From assembly GCA_018401135.1 (NCBI GenBank), contig JAGYLL010000006.1:1-33786 (forward strand): a DNA stretch of 33,786 nucleotides. The letters run 5' to 3'. Shown piece after piece: positions 1 through 10,300 of the stretch (position 1 is the first letter of the stretch; each line of letters begins with the position of its first letter). The notes beneath the pieces are model-generated. The model worked only from the letters and a program-made list of their open reading frames with translations. It was not told the DNA's origin and searched no databases. The DNA is from Candidatus Moraniibacteriota bacterium. Its GTDB lineage: Bacteria > Patescibacteriota > Minisyncoccia > Moranbacterales > GCA-2747515. The position numbers and the translations under genes were made by a program.

Positions 1-68
1 ATACCGCTTTGCCTATAAAAAGAAAAGTTTACATTGTAACTCTTGTACACAAAACAAAACATAAGCAT

Positions 69-160
69 TGGCGGAGGGTGAGAGATTCGAACTCTCGAAG
101 CCCTTTTACAGGCTTACCCGCTTTCCAAGCGAGCGCAATCGACCACTATGCGAACCCTCC
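69..160 (-). tRNA. tRNA-Ser(GGA) with encoded CCA
   Basis: Reverse complement reads GGAGGGT...CTTGGAAAGC (anticodon GGA)...GAGAGTTCGAATCTCTC ACCCTCC G CCA; 7-bp acceptor stem, long variable arm, T-arm GTTCGAATC. Confidence 0.95.
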
Positions 161-235
161 TTTTTTTTCTAAAACTCCAAAAATTTTCTACCATTTCACA
201 AGAGTTTTTTCCAAACAATCTTTCTCATTCAAATA

Positions 236-673
236 CTATACCCCGTGAAGACGCAAAAAGGCAAGGTCTCGTATATCTTTTTCTCGATGAAGCGCTCTTT
301 TGTATCGTTTTACCCAATCAATGTCAACGAGAGAAAGAAGAGAAGAAAAATGACTGTGTTGTTTTACTTTTGTATAAGAAATATGGTGATCTCCCATTTT
401 CCAAAAGAGAAAAACTTCTATATTACCAGAAATAAGACGACATTCTTTCCAAGATTTTCCTTTTTCGGGAAGAACAAGTTTCCAATGATGCAAAAGCCAC
501 AATCGAAGAAACTCTCCTCCAGAAACCACAAGATCAATATCTCCTACGCATCGAAAATCGTGGAAGCGTAATGCTATAGAACTACTCCCAAAAACTACAA
601 CATTTTTTGGGTGTATTTTGAGAGAAAAAAGCTTAGAATAAAGAGGGTCTGAAGTCATATATTCTTGGTACAC
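236..673 (-). CDS. Small nucleotidyltransferase-fold protein
   Basis: 145-aa ORF with VVVFGSSSIALR ... GDIDLVVSG, resembling the GS-x-D-x-D motif of minimal nucleotidyltransferases. Confidence 0.6.
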   Translation of the reverse strand: MYQEYMTSDPLYSKLFSLKIHPKNVVVFGSSSIALRFHDFRCVGDIDLVVSGGEFLRLWLLHHWKLVLPEKGKSWKECRLISGNIEVFLFWKMGDHHISYTKVKQHSHFSSLLSLVDIDWVKRYKRALHREKDIRDLAFLRLHGV

Positions 674-729
674 TTCTTCTATTATACCACAAAAATCAAT
701 TCTTGTCTATACCTTTGAAACCCATTCTA

Positions 730-2124
730 TCACTTCACTCTCTGGAGCTTTACGGTTGTGTCAGAAACTGTCACGATCTCATCTCCTGATTGAATAATCT
801 CTTTTTCTTTGAGCGTTCTTGTGAGAAGCTCCACAAGATGTTCTTCGTTTTTTTCTTCGGGAAAAAGAAAGGCTCGTATACCCCAAACCAAAGAAAGTTG
901 TCTGTGGGTCATATCATTTTCTGTGGCAATATAGAGAGATGCTTCTGGGCGAAAGTGCGAAAGGAGTTTGGCGGTATATCCCGTAGTACTGGTAGCAAGA
1001 ATAGCGCGTACGTTATTTGATCTGGCAAATTCATATACTCCTCGAACCATATGAGCATAATTACTCTTCACACGCATTTCAAGCGTTTCATAGACATCAT
1101 CGTAGGGAGATTCTTCGGTGTTTTTTATAATATCAGCCATAACTCGTATCGTTTCTACAGGATATTTCCCCCCTGCTGTCTCTCCCGAAAGCATAGTGGC
1201 ATCGGTATGATCAATAACGGCATTAGAAACATCACTGATTTCTGCCCTTGTGGGTCGTGGGTTTTCCATCATACTCTCCAGCATTTGCGTAGCCACAATA
1301 ACAGGTTTGACTTGAAAAAGGCATTTGGCAATAATCTCTTTTTGTAAAAGAGTTACTCGACTTTGCTCTACTTCTATACCAAGATCTCCTCGTGCCACCA
1401 TAACAGCATCTGCTTCTCGAATAATTTCATCGAGATTTTCGATAGCGTCCTGTCGCTCTATCTTAGGAATAATCATTGGGTATGCTTCTCTAGAAGGATC
1501 TATCTCCTTCATAAGCTTTTTCAAAGCAAGAAGGTCACTTCCCCTCCCCACAAAAGAAAGTGCTATATAGTCCACATTATGCTGGAGAGAAAATCGAACA
1601 TCTCTTTCATCTTTGGGAGTAAGAACAGGGAGCGCAAGTTGTGCTCCTGGAAAATTCATCCCCTTGTGATTTTTGACCACACCACCGGTCAAAACTCGAC
1701 AAAGCCAACCTCGTTCTTGTCGCTCAATGCTCTGAAGAATAATTTTGCCATCTTCGATAAGAATATTTTGTTGTTCATGAAGTTGATCGAGAATATGAGG
1801 CTGATCTACACCTATACATAGCATTTCTTCTTCTCTTACTGCATCTTTTTCCACAAGAAGAACTTCGCTACTTATATCCAAAACAAGCTCTTCTTTCACA
1901 AATGTTCGAATTCGTGGGCCTTGAAGATCTGCAAGAATGGCTACCGTTTTTCCTGTACGCTGGGAAGCTTCTCTAATATGCGCAACACATTCAGCGTGCC
2001 ATTCGTGTTCGGAGTGGGAAAAATTAAGACGACAGACATTCATTCCTACTTCCATCATCTGACAAAGTATTTCTACTTCAAAAGATGCTGGACCAATAGT
2101 TGCTATAATTTTTGTTTGTTTCAT
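730..2124 (-). CDS. pyk: Pyruvate kinase
   Basis: 464 aa; KIIATIGPAS, MNVCRLNFSH, VMVARGDLGIEV, KPVIVATQMLESM, PRPTRAEISDVSNAV, DATMLSGETAGGKYP. Confidence 0.97.
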   Translation of the reverse strand: MKQTKIIATIGPASFEVEILCQMMEVGMNVCRLNFSHSEHEWHAECVAHIREASQRTGKTVAILADLQGPRIRTFVKEELVLDISSEVLLVEKDAVREEEMLCIGVDQPHILDQLHEQQNILIEDGKIILQSIERQERGWLCRVLTGGVVKNHKGMNFPGAQLALPVLTPKDERDVRFSLQHNVDYIALSFVGRGSDLLALKKLMKEIDPSREAYPMIIPKIERQDAIENLDEIIREADAVMVARGDLGIEVEQSRVTLLQKEIIAKCLFQVKPVIVATQMLESMMENPRPTRAEISDVSNAVIDHTDATMLSGETAGGKYPVETIRVMADIIKNTEESPYDDVYETLEMRVKSNYAHMVRGVYEFARSNNVRAILATSTTGYTAKLLSHFRPEASLYIATENDMTHRQLSLVWGIRAFLFPEEKNEEHLVELLTRTLKEKEIIQSGDEIVTVSDTTVKLQRVK

Positions 2125-2178
2125 AAAGTACTCTTTGTATTGAAAAATTTCTTATAAAGAAAGTATACCACAAAAAAT

Positions 2179-2213
2179 AAAAAAGGTCTTTCAAAAAAAT
2201 GAAAGCCTTTTTT
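2179..2213 (-). terminator. Intrinsic terminator (potentially bidirectional)
   Basis: AAAAAGG(T)CTTTC-AAAAAAAT-GAAAGCCTTTTTT hairpin with T-run, just downstream of the 2230..2622 gene. Confidence 0.75.
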
Positions 2214-2229
2214 ACTCTAAAAGAAAAAC

Positions 2230-2622
2230 CTATTTCTCACTAAGAAGAGAGAATCCTCCTATAAAAGGAAGTTCTTTTTTCTCACCTTTAAGAGCGGTAA
2301 GTATTCCCATAATAACAAGAATAAAAACAAAAATATTTCCTAAGGGAAGAATAACAAACCAACCAAAAAAAGGGATAAAAGTTCCTATCACATTCACGCC
2401 CAAAGCGGTGAGGAGAACAAGGAGTCCTTGATTGGCATGGTACAACGTAAAAGAATTTTTTTTATTTTCTATCAAAAAAGGAAGAAAGAAAATAACATAA
2501 GACATTGCTGCTATAACTTGTGTATTTCGATCTGAAGACTCTTGTCCTAATATTTCATTCTCACGATCTGGGGAAGTTGTTTCTTCTTGTTTTTCGCTTG
2601 TTTCTTGCTGTTCTTCATTCAT
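2230..2622 (-). CDS. DUF4870/Tic20-like small membrane protein
   Basis: 130 aa with acidic N-term then AAMSYVIFFLPFLIENKKNSFTLYHANQGLLVLL and hydrophobic helices; strong SD GGAGGTG upstream of ATG. Confidence 0.75.
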   Translation of the reverse strand: MNEEQQETSEKQEETTSPDRENEILGQESSDRNTQVIAAMSYVIFFLPFLIENKKNSFTLYHANQGLLVLLTALGVNVIGTFIPFFGWFVILPLGNIFVFILVIMGILTALKGEKKELPFIGGFSLLSEK

Positions 2623-2721
2623 AAAGACACCTCCTTTCCTTATTTTATATATATAAATACGCTTATTTTTTCTTTTTATTGTCTTTTATGTCTATAAATA
2701 TTTTTATACATTTCGTTGCTC

Positions 2722-2750
2722 TTGACAATATTTTTTTTCTATGCTATGAT
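2722..2750 (+). promoter_or_regulatory. Sigma70-type promoter for 6S RNA
   Basis: TTGACA (2722-2727), 17-bp spacer, TATGAT (2745-2750). Confidence 0.85.
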
Positions 2751-2756
2751 TCCTCG

Positions 2757-2945
2757 TTCCCAAATGAAGTTTGTTTTCCTCTGAGATGATCCGCGGATCC
2801 TGGGAAGTCCTATCTTTTCTTCTCAGGCGGGGGCTTTCGTTTTCATGGATGATTTGGTTTACGCTGGGTCAAACCTGAACACTGTCCTTACCCTTTATAT
2901 CGATAGATACGAAGGATTCTTCCGCGGATTCTCTTAGAGAAAAAC
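2757..2945 (+). ncRNA. ssrS: 6S RNA
   Basis: 19-position closing stem 2779-2797 with 2921-2939 (CTCTGAGATGATCCGCGGA / TCCGCGGATTCTCTTAGAG, one mismatch and a few G-U); 5' strand closely resembles remembered E. coli 6S 5' region CUCUGAGAUGUUCGC...; internal hairpin GGTTT..AAACC; length ~185-190 nt; consensus promoter. Confidence 0.85.
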
Positions 2946-2960
2946 TTTTTTCCAAAAAAT

Positions 2961-5900
2961 TTATAACTCCGTAACTCTACGGACTTCTTCTAAACTTGTT
3001 ACTCCAGCAAGTGCTTTGTCTATTCCGTCTATCACCATAGGTATCATTCCTTGTTCTATTGCAACATTTTGTACATCCATTCCTGATCCACCACCAAGAA
3101 TAACTTTGCTCAGTTCTTGATTTTTTATATCCATTCCTTCACTAATCATAGACATTCCTTTGTAGCCTATCCCTCGACATACCTGACAACCAACAGGCTC
3201 ATAGAGAAAAGAAAAGTCTGGTAAGGTTTCTTTTTTTGCTTTTCTCCTATACTCTGTATAGAAATATTTCATTTCTCTTTGTTCATCTTCTGTTGCTGGA
3301 CGCTTTTTCTTGCAATCACATAGATTTCGCAAAAGTCTTTGTGCCATAATAAAATTTACCGATGTAACAAGATCATTGGGAGAAATTCCCATATTTACGA
3401 GTCTTTGTATGGCAGAAGGAGCATTGTTTGTGTGAAGTGTCGAAAAAACAAGGTGTCCTGTAAGAGAAGATTTTACCGCCATTTGTGCTGTTTCTTCGTC
3501 ACGAATTTCTCCTACGAGAATAATGTCAGGATTCTGACGCAAAAGAGATCGTAAAGCATTAGAAAATCCGTACCCCTTAGATTCATCGGTTTGTGTTTGT
3601 AAGACACCGTTTATTCTATATTCTATGGGATCTTCTACTGTCATTATCTTTTTGTCGGGTTGATTCATTTTGGTAAGAATACTATAGAGCGTTGTTGATT
3701 TTCCTGATCCCGTTGGCCCAGTCGTAAGAATAATCCCATTGGGAATCCGTATAGCATCTTCGAGTCGAGATTTTGTCTCTTCTCGCATACCCAAAAAAGA
3801 CAATTCTCGAGATTGTGCTCCGATATTTAACAATCTCAAAACAGATGTCTCTCCGTAGCCCCCCAAAATAATAGAGACACGCACATCTACCGATTCTGTC
3901 TTTCCCACTTCTTCTGGCTCCCACTTAAGCGTAAACCGACTATCTCGCAAGCCCGCCTGTTCTTCAGTTTTTATATTTGAAAGGAGTTTTATTCTTCCCA
4001 AAAGATTTGGGTATCGAACATTGGGAATTTTCATAACCGATTGAAGTACTCCGTCGATACGAAAACGAATATTAACATCATCTTCTTCGGGCTCGATATG
4101 CACATCTTCTGCACCGAGAAAAAGAGCGTACCCCATAATACTCTGTAATATCTCTTCTTCTGAAAACTCCTTTGCATATTCTTGAAACTCTGTAATTTTT
4201 AACGTTATCTTTTTGAACTTTTGTGTTATGGTGTGGGCAATAAAAAGAGAGCTTCCTAGATAACGTGACATAAGTTTTTCATAGACCTCTTCCAAAAATT
4301 TAAATTGTCCCCCAACTCGCCACACCTCTTCCATAGAAGTTATTCCTTCTACGGCCTTAAGAATTCCATCTTGTGTCATAGTTATCATTCCATCCTCTAT
4401 AGCAACGGAGGTTATTTCATCTTCGGATGCCATTCTTTTTACAAGAACATCCACATTTTCCGTCATAAACATCACTTCGAAAATACCGATTCTTCCTTTG
4501 TAACCTGTATAATTACACTGTGAACATCCTTTGGCCCTACGAAGTTTCTCTATTTTTTGGGGAACAGTGATATTTGCTTTTGGAGAAATAAGTGAAAGGA
4601 TTTTCATTATCATTTCTGATGTTTTTTCAGCAGGAATATATTCTTCCGAACAATGAGGACACACTTTTCGTACAAGTCTTTGTGCCACAAAAGCATTTAC
4701 CGCAGAAGGAATAAGATCGGGTTTTATTCCAAGATTGATGAGTCGCGGAACTGATCCCGCTGAACTATTCGTATGCAGTGTTGTAAGAACTAAATGTCCT
4801 GTGAGTGCTGATTGGACAGCAATTTCTGCTGTATCTTCATCTCTTATCTCTCCAACCAAAATAATATCCGGATCTTGTCTTACGATAGAACGTAGGCCTG
4901 ATGAAAAAGTATATCCATTTTCAAGAGAGATATTCGTCTGAGAAATATTTTTCATTTCATATTCAACAGGATCTTCTATGGTAATAATTTTTACACCAGG
5001 TTCATTGAGTTGATTTAATATGCTATAGAGAAGTGTTGTTTTTCCTGATCCCGTTGGCCCAGTCGTTACAATCATCCCTGTAGTTTTCTTTAGTTCTTCT
5101 TGTAATTGATCATAGGCATATCCTCGCAAACCCAAATCTTCCATCGCAATAAAAACACCCCCTTGTTCAAGAAGTCGCATTACTATAGTTTCTCCAAAAC
5201 GACTTGGGAGGATACTTGCACGAACATCTATACGCTTTACTTTTTTATTTTCTTGTTTTGTGCCAACCTCTACCGAAAAATGTCCATCTTGAGAGCTTTT
5301 TCGTATATTAAGTTTCATCTTTCCCATCATTTTTACCCGAGAAACGATATAGGCGTATGATTCAAAAGGTAATATTCCTACATCTTGAAGGACTCCGTCT
5401 AATCGGTATCGCATACGAACACCTTCTTCTTGTGGCTCAAAGTGTATATCACTCGCTCGAAGAGAAACAGCTCCAGCGATAACTAAAGAAAATATCTCCG
5501 TTGTAGACATATCGAGAACATTTTTTTTCAAAGCAAAAAGCTCAGCAAATTGCTTTTGAAAGGCTGTGAAGTCATCTTCGGAAAGCTCAAGTTTCATTCT
5601 TTCTAAACTCTCAAAAAGAGAGAAATTCTTATAGCGATCATGCAGTCTTTGCAAAGAAGATTCTGAAACGATAAACCACGAAACAGTCCATCCATTTTCA
5701 TCAGCAATATCTTGCACGACCTTTTTAGCCTCTCCATTATCAGGTCGGGTCAAAACAGTATATAGTGTTCGTCCTTTACGTAAAAAAGCTCCTGTCTTAT
5801 ATTGAATGGCTATTTTTTCAGGAATCAATCGTACAAAATCAGTGTTTAAAGGGAGGATATTGAGATCAACATAGGGAAGATCTACCATCTGTGACAAGGC

Positions 5901-6014
5901 CATTGCATATTCTTCCTCGCTTTTTTCTCGCAGTTTCTTTAAAACATGATCGGTAAGAAAGTTTTTTTCTTCTCGAAAAAAATCAGATTTTGTATTTTTT
6001 GTGACGTGTACCAT
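2961..6014 (-). CDS. Tandem PilB/GspE-type ATPase fusion (two motor domains in one chain)
   Basis: 1017 aa; first Walker A TTGPTGSGKTTLLYSIL and second TTGPTGSGKSTTLYSIL; two DPDIILVGEIRDE(D/E)TA motifs; two Cys-rich zinc motifs (CPHC..CSQC and CDC..CQVC); T2SSE N-terminal domain only at the N-terminus. Confidence 0.93.
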   Translation of the reverse strand: MVHVTKNTKSDFFREEKNFLTDHVLKKLREKSEEEYAMALSQMVDLPYVDLNILPLNTDFVRLIPEKIAIQYKTGAFLRKGRTLYTVLTRPDNGEAKKVVQDIADENGWTVSWFIVSESSLQRLHDRYKNFSLFESLERMKLELSEDDFTAFQKQFAELFALKKNVLDMSTTEIFSLVIAGAVSLRASDIHFEPQEEGVRMRYRLDGVLQDVGILPFESYAYIVSRVKMMGKMKLNIRKSSQDGHFSVEVGTKQENKKVKRIDVRASILPSRFGETIVMRLLEQGGVFIAMEDLGLRGYAYDQLQEELKKTTGMIVTTGPTGSGKTTLLYSILNQLNEPGVKIITIEDPVEYEMKNISQTNISLENGYTFSSGLRSIVRQDPDIILVGEIRDEDTAEIAVQSALTGHLVLTTLHTNSSAGSVPRLINLGIKPDLIPSAVNAFVAQRLVRKVCPHCSEEYIPAEKTSEMIMKILSLISPKANITVPQKIEKLRRAKGCSQCNYTGYKGRIGIFEVMFMTENVDVLVKRMASEDEITSVAIEDGMITMTQDGILKAVEGITSMEEVWRVGGQFKFLEEVYEKLMSRYLGSSLFIAHTITQKFKKITLKITEFQEYAKEFSEEEILQSIMGYALFLGAEDVHIEPEEDDVNIRFRIDGVLQSVMKIPNVRYPNLLGRIKLLSNIKTEEQAGLRDSRFTLKWEPEEVGKTESVDVRVSIILGGYGETSVLRLLNIGAQSRELSFLGMREETKSRLEDAIRIPNGIILTTGPTGSGKSTTLYSILTKMNQPDKKIMTVEDPIEYRINGVLQTQTDESKGYGFSNALRSLLRQNPDIILVGEIRDEETAQMAVKSSLTGHLVFSTLHTNNAPSAIQRLVNMGISPNDLVTSVNFIMAQRLLRNLCDCKKKRPATEDEQREMKYFYTEYRRKAKKETLPDFSFLYEPVGCQVCRGIGYKGMSMISEGMDIKNQELSKVILGGGSGMDVQNVAIEQGMIPMVIDGIDKALAGVTSLEEVRRVTEL

Positions 6015-6082
6015 AAGAAAAAATTATATATACTTCTAGTATACTTCATTTTTCTTTTTTTACGAAATAGCAAAGAAGAAAA

Positions 6083-7207
6083 TTATATATTTTTGACAAG
6101 TTCTTCTATAAAAGCATTAGAAAAAGGCTCTTTTGCCTGAAAAAGAAAATAATTTCCTTGTACGGTTCCTTGTATATATTTTACTAGTTTTTCATACACT
6201 TCTTCATTTCGAGATCGTAATATGCCAGAAAAAGAACCTTCTTCTTTTTGGAATAATAAAAGAAAATGCGAAGCAGAAGAATAATGTGCTCGAACTTTTT
6301 CAAGTACAATAGTTACATCTTTTGGACCCGACCTACTTTGCACAAAATCTTCGAGAGAAATCATCGTCCACACAAGATTCCCTGTTTCTTCAAGATGAAG
6401 TTTTGTCAAAACTCTTCCTAATAATTTGAGAATATGGAAAGGCTGTGTTTTATAAAGATGTCTAATAATCTCTTGTTGATCAGCTCCAAAATCTATAAGA
6501 GAGGCTGAGTATTGCAAGGATTTCGGTTTCGTTTTAGATGATTGAAAGCTGTCTGTTCCCATAATAATACCTGCCAAAAGGCATTGTGCTATTTTTTCAG
6601 AGATATAACCTTCTTTTTCTTTCTCGAGAAAAAGTCCTGCGATAATTTCTGAAACACTCGACGCGGTAACGTCTATAATATTTGTCTGTGCAAACCGATC
6701 GTTATTACTTTGACAGTCTATGTTGATCAAAGGTATTTCAAAAAAAATATCTGGATTTTCTTCATAAATACTCCCTAGAGATTCTTTGTCTTTCGCTCCC
6801 AAAATAAAAGCGCCGTCATATTTCGTTTCCGCTGGAATAAACGAGAAATCTCTTGGGTCTATCGAGCTTTTCTGAGGTGTAATGTAAATACGAAAATCTT
6901 TTTCTCCTCTCTCTGTTCGAACATTTTCTATACTGTTGTGAGAAGTGTCGAAAATAATAACGAAATCACGCACACCCGAGAGGTCTTGGCGTATTTCTTT
7001 GGGATGAGGAAGGAAAGTAAGATCTTGCGAAGGGGAAAATGTCTGAGAAAAAACAAGTGTTGGTTCTTTATTTTGCTTTTCTAAAGCCAAAGAAAGTGCA
7101 TATCCAGCAGAAAGAATCTCTCCTGATGGGTTTTCTGGTAGAATAACCAAAGGAGTTGTATACTGTTTGAAAAAAGTAAAAAACTGTTCTCTTTCGTCCA
7201 ATGCCAT
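6083..7207 (-). CDS. DHH/DHHA1 phosphoesterase-like protein with degenerate catalytic motifs
   Basis: Layout follows NrnA-like proteins: LVILPENPSGEILSAGYALSLAL, VIIFDTS, PLINIDCQSNNDRFAQTNIIDVTASSVSEII, LLAGIIMGTDSF; start taken as MALDEREQ (7207). Confidence 0.7.
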   Translation of the reverse strand: MALDEREQFFTFFKQYTTPLVILPENPSGEILSAGYALSLALEKQNKEPTLVFSQTFSPSQDLTFLPHPKEIRQDLSGVRDFVIIFDTSHNSIENVRTERGEKDFRIYITPQKSSIDPRDFSFIPAETKYDGAFILGAKDKESLGSIYEENPDIFFEIPLINIDCQSNNDRFAQTNIIDVTASSVSEIIAGLFLEKEKEGYISEKIAQCLLAGIIMGTDSFQSSKTKPKSLQYSASLIDFGADQQEIIRHLYKTQPFHILKLLGRVLTKLHLEETGNLVWTMISLEDFVQSRSGPKDVTIVLEKVRAHYSSASHFLLLFQKEEGSFSGILRSRNEEVYEKLVKYIQGTVQGNYFLFQAKEPFSNAFIEELVKNI

Positions 7208-7248
7208 ATATTCTTTCCTTATGAGTATTTCTATCACGGTGAAGAAGA

Positions 7249-7277
7249 AGTGTAGACAAAAGAAATTGTTTTGTCAA
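7249..7277 (-). promoter_or_regulatory. Promoter for the DHH-like gene
   Basis: Minus strand TTGACA (7272-7277), 17-bp spacer, TACACT (7249-7254). Confidence 0.7.
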
Positions 7278-7302
7278 TGAAAGTTTTTTGTTTCAATGCT
7301 TT

Positions 7303-10300
7303 TTAGCACTTCCATGTAAAAGGATTCCACCATCTTTTGGAACATGTTGAAGATGCGGAAGAATCTTTTTGGAGTTGTTGTTTTTGTGTCGTTGATGTGG
7401 GAGGAGTTGGGTTTTGGTTAAGATTCTCGTTTTGATTTTGGTTTTGATTTTGATTTACATTTTCATCATTTCTACTTTGTTCTTCTTTTTCTTCTTCTTC
7501 CTTCTCGCTTTGACTTGGTGGTGTTTGTGGTGTTTGTTGTAGTTGTTGTGCTTTTTGTATTTCTTGATTCTCTTGTTCTTGTCCTCCTTCTTCCTCTTTC
7601 TTACTAAAGTCTATAGTCACTTGACTCTCTTGTTTGTTTCCTGCTTTGTCATAGGCTCGTATGTGGAGGGTGTAGATTCCAAGAGGGAGGGAATCAGGAA
7701 GGAAGTAGAAAGGATCGTTTTGTTTTCTCCACTTTCGTACAACCTTTCCTTGTTGGTTGTAGAGTTGGACTTGGTAGTGAGTGATTTCGGTAGTTTCGTC
7801 ACTGGCAAGAAAAGAGATGCTTTCTTGTGGGTCTCTGGTGGTAGTTTGTGGGAGGGGTTCTACAAAGCGTGGTTTGTCAGAGTCTATAGAGAGGGAGAAG
7901 AAAGAAGAGATATCAGAAGAGATGCCTTGTTCATTGGTAAAGGAGAGTGCATAGGATTGTTCTTTGTTGTTTTTTTGTTTGATATCTATATCCCATTTTC
8001 CTTGTTCGTCTATAGGGTGGGTAGAGAGTTTTTTGGTTCCTCCTTTTTTTGTTTTGGTATAGAGGGTGACGGTTCCTTTTTTTGAAGATTCATTCTTTCC
8101 TGTAAGGGTGGGGTCTTTTTTGTTGAGGTAGTTAGTATCGGAGAAAGAGAGGGAGTCTTTGGTATCAGTCGTCCAGGTATCTTTTTGGAGGGGTGGGGTT
8201 TGGGATTGGGATTCGTTTTGTGTTTGGTTTTGATTTTCATTTTGTGGTGGAGTTTGTGAGGGGAATTGTATGGTAAAAGATCCTGCTAGGCGTATTCCCG
8301 TATTATTTGATTCTGTAGGAGCAGAGTCGAAATGTGTTTCAATATCTGTTTGGAGATAGGATTGGGATGCTTCTATAGAGTAGGTTACTGTTTCGGTAGA
8401 AGTGAGGCTTTCTGGAAGAATATAAGAGCCTGTCCAAATGGTATCGCTATTTTCGTCGGTGGATGAGTAAGAAAGGAGAATTTTGTCTCCATTTTCCATA
8501 ATGACCTGCATAGCGTTTTCTCCATCAAAAACAGGATTTGTTTCTTGCATACTTGTCTTTACTCGAAAGTCGATTGTGTCACCAGCTTGTTTTGCTCCGG
8601 TAATGTCAGAGAGATCTGTAAGTGTCCAAGGGGCGAGAGCAAAGACTTTAGCAAAAGATTCGTCGATGAAACGAGTAGTGGAGCACATCGTCGTACAGTC
8701 AGGATCATCATAAATAACCACACCCTTATTAAATCCGACATATACCCAGCCACGCTCATCTGGGATGGCTTTGGAGAATTCGTATTGTTCCTTCTTCCCT
8801 TCCGGACCTTCCGGACGAGATATGTACGCATAGGGAATCTCCCATTTCAAAGCACCGTTTGCATCAATATAGCGAAATTGTTCTTCCACAACATCGAACT
8901 TAACAAGCTCACCCGAAACAAATTCAAATGTAGAGGAGTTTTGTAAATAATATCCGTTTTTTCCATCAGAAAATCCAAGTCTATCGGAATATGAAGATTC
9001 TTTTATTTGAAGTACTTCTCCAGTAGCACTGTCAATAACCTCCATTACTGCCGTAGCGTATGTTTTGCCATCAGCAATATCTCTTTTTGCTAAAAGATTT
9101 CCATCTTCACGAAGAATAATCTTTGCATATCCAAGTTCAGTATGTATACCTGCATCCCGTTCCCATTTAATCGTACCGTCAGGACGAATGGCGAGAATCT
9201 TTATGGGTGAAGGAAGAATTGTAAATGAAAAAGTTGTCCAATCAAAAGACATGTCAATAGGAAAAATCATATATATCGTCCCATCATTTCCTATGGTAAT
9301 CTTAGAGTCTATCCTCCCGCTATATATCTGCTCAATTGTTTTCTCTTCCAAGTTGATTGCCCAGAGTCCGCCCTTATCAACAAAAGACCCTGATTTGGTA
9401 ACTGAGACAACTACATACCCTCTCCCATCAGGCCCTATGCGCATAGGAGAAACACTCTTGCTTTCTCCAGACGCAAGTCCTTCGGGAACGACATTAAGCA
9501 CCGTTGTACTTTCAATGGTTCCATTGGGAGATTGCTCTACAAGAGTTGTGTTTACACTACTAGCATTATCTCTGGTGTAGTAAAGCTTTCCATTATTTCC
9601 CAGTGCCACGTTCTGCCCTCCATGAGCTCCGTGTGTTCCAGAAAAGTATACCCATTTCACTTCTCCCGTATTGGTATCGATAGCTTGAGAGTAATCGACA
9701 TTCATATTATCACTGTAGTAGACACCCTCTGAATCGATGAAGCCTCCTCCCAAATAGACTGCGGGTATTTGCCAGTTTTCCTTTCCGGTGTCTCGATTGA
9801 GCGAAAAGAGTCGCCCTTCACTGTTAAACATATGTCCTACGATAGCATCTTTTCGAGAAAAGAGATTTGCTGTATAAGGATCTCCAGAAATTCTTTCACT
9901 CATCCATCGGAAGGCAGGGTAGGTTTCGGAATTGAAATACGGGGTGCTATTGGTCGTTTGTTGATTTCCTCCCGTTACTGGCCATGGGTCATCTTCGGAA
10001 ATCGAAACTGTTTCTTGGAAGGTGCCTTGTCTCGGTGACCAATCAAAAGAAAGATTATCTATCGTGGGAGTGATGTTTGTATCCTCCGTGGTCATAAGGA
10101 TATTGATTCGAATAGATCGAGGATCAGCACAGGTAGTGTCCCATATATTACTGCAATACTCCAAGTACGGCATTACACTGAGATCAATCTCGGATGTTTC
10201 GGAAATATCAATGCCTCCTGAGTTTCCTGCAAGTATATAGTCTGGCCAGAGTTTACTATTTCTATCCATAACCTGCACTTTGAGCGTCGTGCCTTGTGGT

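Noticed and set aside
7543-8085. 180-aa plus-strand ORF opposite the C-terminal part of the secreted protein
   Set aside because: Antisense to a well-supported CDS; arises from the low-complexity Q/N/E/K-rich codons and has repetitive, improbable composition.
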